Below are positions 5,120-6,258 of a DNA stretch of 6,258 bases, one piece after another. Source of the stretch: Candidatus Bathyarchaeota archaeon (GTDB lineage: Archaea > Thermoproteota > Bathyarchaeia > TCS64). Where the stretch lies: assembly GCA_030608725.1 (NCBI GenBank), contig JAUWDP010000069.1:1-6258 (forward strand), in the 5' to 3' direction. Below the pieces are notes generated by a model, which saw nothing but the letters and a program-made list of their open reading frames with translations, was not told the origin of the DNA and ran no database searches. How positions within the stretch are numbered: the first letter of the stretch is position 1; each line of letters starts with the position of its first letter. Made by a program: the position numbers and the translations under genes.

Positions 5120-6258
5120 ATGATGAATAAGAGCAAGATTGTATCCCTCTTCGCGATTGCCCTCCTCTTCATACCCAGCGTCAACATAGCGTTCGCCGTG
5201 GAGACGCTGGACGTATGGACAGACCAGTCCACCTACGAACTAGGCGACGATGTCGAGATCGGCGGGATCACAGACCCATATGCAAACGTATCCCTATCCA
5301 TCGTCTTCAACGACACCATGGCGGTCCTCCTCGAGGCAGACTTAACCGCAGACGAGAACGGAACATACGGATTGGAATACAGCACTTCTCAGCAGAACGT
5401 CCTGCTCGGCGTCTACAACGTCACGGCCTCCGCCAACGGAACGGAGGCCGAGACCTGGTTCACGGTCTATGCTGAGCCCGAGGACCCCGAGCCAGAGGAC
5501 AGCGAAGACGAGCCACTATCTGTAGAGTCCGCTGAGTCCATCTACTACCCCGGTGAGGTCGTGGAGATCTCAGGAGAGGCCGGTCCTCTCGCCAACGTCA
5601 CTGTGACAGTGGTCTTCAACTTCACCTCGACCCTGCTCGACGAGGACTTGATGGCCGGCGAGGATGGCAAATTCGAGACCTCCCTCCAGCTCTCCGAGAC
5701 GGCCCACGAGGGGCTCTACGACATCTTAGCCGTATCAGGGGTCGAGGAGGCCTCTGCCTGGTTCTCAGTCACTGCGGCTCCTGTTGAAGTCGTTGCAGCT
5801 CCTGTCGATGATGATGGAGAAGGGCTGGAGAACGCCCTCGAGAGAGCCCGGCTCTACCTCGAGAAGGTCAGGGAGACTTTGGGCAGACTCGCAGAGGAAT
5901 ACGAGAACAACACGACGGTGATGGATTACATCGCCAAGGCCGAGGAGGCCTTGCTCGACGCTGAGCAGCACCTGGACGAAGCTGCGATAGCCCTCGAGGA
6001 AGGCGACATGAGGACAGCAGCGAGGCACCTGGCGGCAGCAAGGAACATAATGGGCAGGCTCAAGGGCTTCGTTAACAGCATCATAAAGAGGCACAAGACG
6101 GCGAAGGCCGAGAAATTCATGGAGCAGGCCGAGGCTCGGTTCCAGGGGCTCAGGGACAAGATCGAGGGCCTAGAGGGGAACCTCACCCTGGCAAACGCCA
6201 CGAGGGTGAAGAACGCCCTCACTCAGGCGGCGGGTAGGATGAACGGGTTCAAGGACCG
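5120..6258 (+). CDS. Secreted or surface protein: signal peptide, two Ig-like domains, helical region (3' end outside the window)
   Basis: The first 379 codons of an exported protein. The N-terminus (MMNKSKIV, then a hydrophobic run to AFA at 24-26) is a signal peptide, with cleavage expected before Val27. Two homologous beta-sandwich domains follow, about 29-117 and 133-218. They align through TYELGDDVEIGG / IYYPGEVVEISG, ANVSLSIVF / ANVTVTVVF and a closing WFTV / WFSV. An acidic Pro/Glu/Asp linker (118-132) joins them. After an Ala/Pro/Val linker (219-234), the rest is highly charged and helical, probably a long coiled coil. About ten N-x-S/T sequons suggest N-glycosylation outside the cell. 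There are no cysteines in the visible part. A membrane or cell-wall anchor may lie beyond the window. Likely an S-layer-associated or structural protein; the exact role is unknown. It is preceded by a long structured leader and a strong Shine-Dalgarno sequence, and may start at 5123. Confidence 0.85.
   Translation, partial: MMNKSKIVSLFAIALLFIPSVNIAFAVETLDVWTDQSTYELGDDVEIGGITDPYANVSLSIVFNDTMAVLLEADLTADENGTYGLEYSTSQQNVLLGVYNVTASANGTEAETWFTVYAEPEDPEPEDSEDEPLSVESAESIYYPGEVVEISGEAGPLANVTVTVVFNFTSTLLDEDLMAGEDGKFETSLQLSETAHEGLYDILAVSGVEEASAWFSVTAAPVEVVAAPVDDDGEGLENALERARLYLEKVRETLGRLAEEYENNTTVMDYIAKAEEALLDAEQHLDEAAIALEEGDMRTAARHLAAARNIMGRLKGFVNSIIKRHKTAKAEKFMEQAEARFQGLRDKIEGLEGNLTLANATRVKNALTQAAGRMNGFKD

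Noticed and set aside
1..6258. CRISPR array, insertion sequence, tRNA or rRNA genes
   Set aside because: There are no regularly spaced repeats, transposase motifs, terminal inverted repeats or RNA gene signatures anywhere in the window.

Overview
The window looks like chromosomal DNA of an archaeon. Several genes are preceded by AT-rich TATA-type boxes about 25-35 bases upstream of the start. At least one start has almost no leader. Arginine is coded mainly by AGG, reverse-strand transcription appears to end at oligo-T tracts, and the last gene encodes an exported protein full of N-glycosylation sequons behind a near-perfect Shine-Dalgarno sequence. A TACK-type lineage such as Bathyarchaeia is a guess; nothing here fixes the phylum.

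Layout. A small glutaredoxin-like thiol protein (112-414, +) converges on a 57-residue unknown protein (507-680, -) with its own ribosome binding site, TATA-like box and T-rich terminator. A gap of about 600 bases (721-1317) has no convincing gene, but its reverse strand is purine-rich and ends in a double oligo-T tract. Then comes a zinc/PLP enzyme of the D-threonine aldolase/D-serine dehydratase family (1318-2448, +), probably read from a nearly leaderless transcript.

A compact operon follows (2547-4678, +): an ArsR-like winged-helix regulator, a two-helix membrane protein with a helical tail, a 44-residue soluble helical protein ending in nearly the same tail, and a 12-helix MFS transporter. 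A perfect 22-bp palindrome lies between the regulator's TATA box and its expected transcription start, with a degenerate copy just upstream, which suggests autorepression of a transporter operon. The signal is unknown.

The last part (4679-6258) is a 441-base non-coding stretch followed by a secreted or surface protein cut off by the window end: signal peptide, two Ig-like beta domains, then a long alpha-helical region. The stretch before this gene is the most unusual part of the window. It can fold into an ordered set of long helices that closes about ten bases before the Shine-Dalgarno sequence. One strand of the closing helix can instead pair with the sequence directly touching the Shine-Dalgarno sequence, so two exclusive states are possible. 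I interpret this as a candidate cis-regulatory leader RNA; I recognise no known riboswitch class in it.
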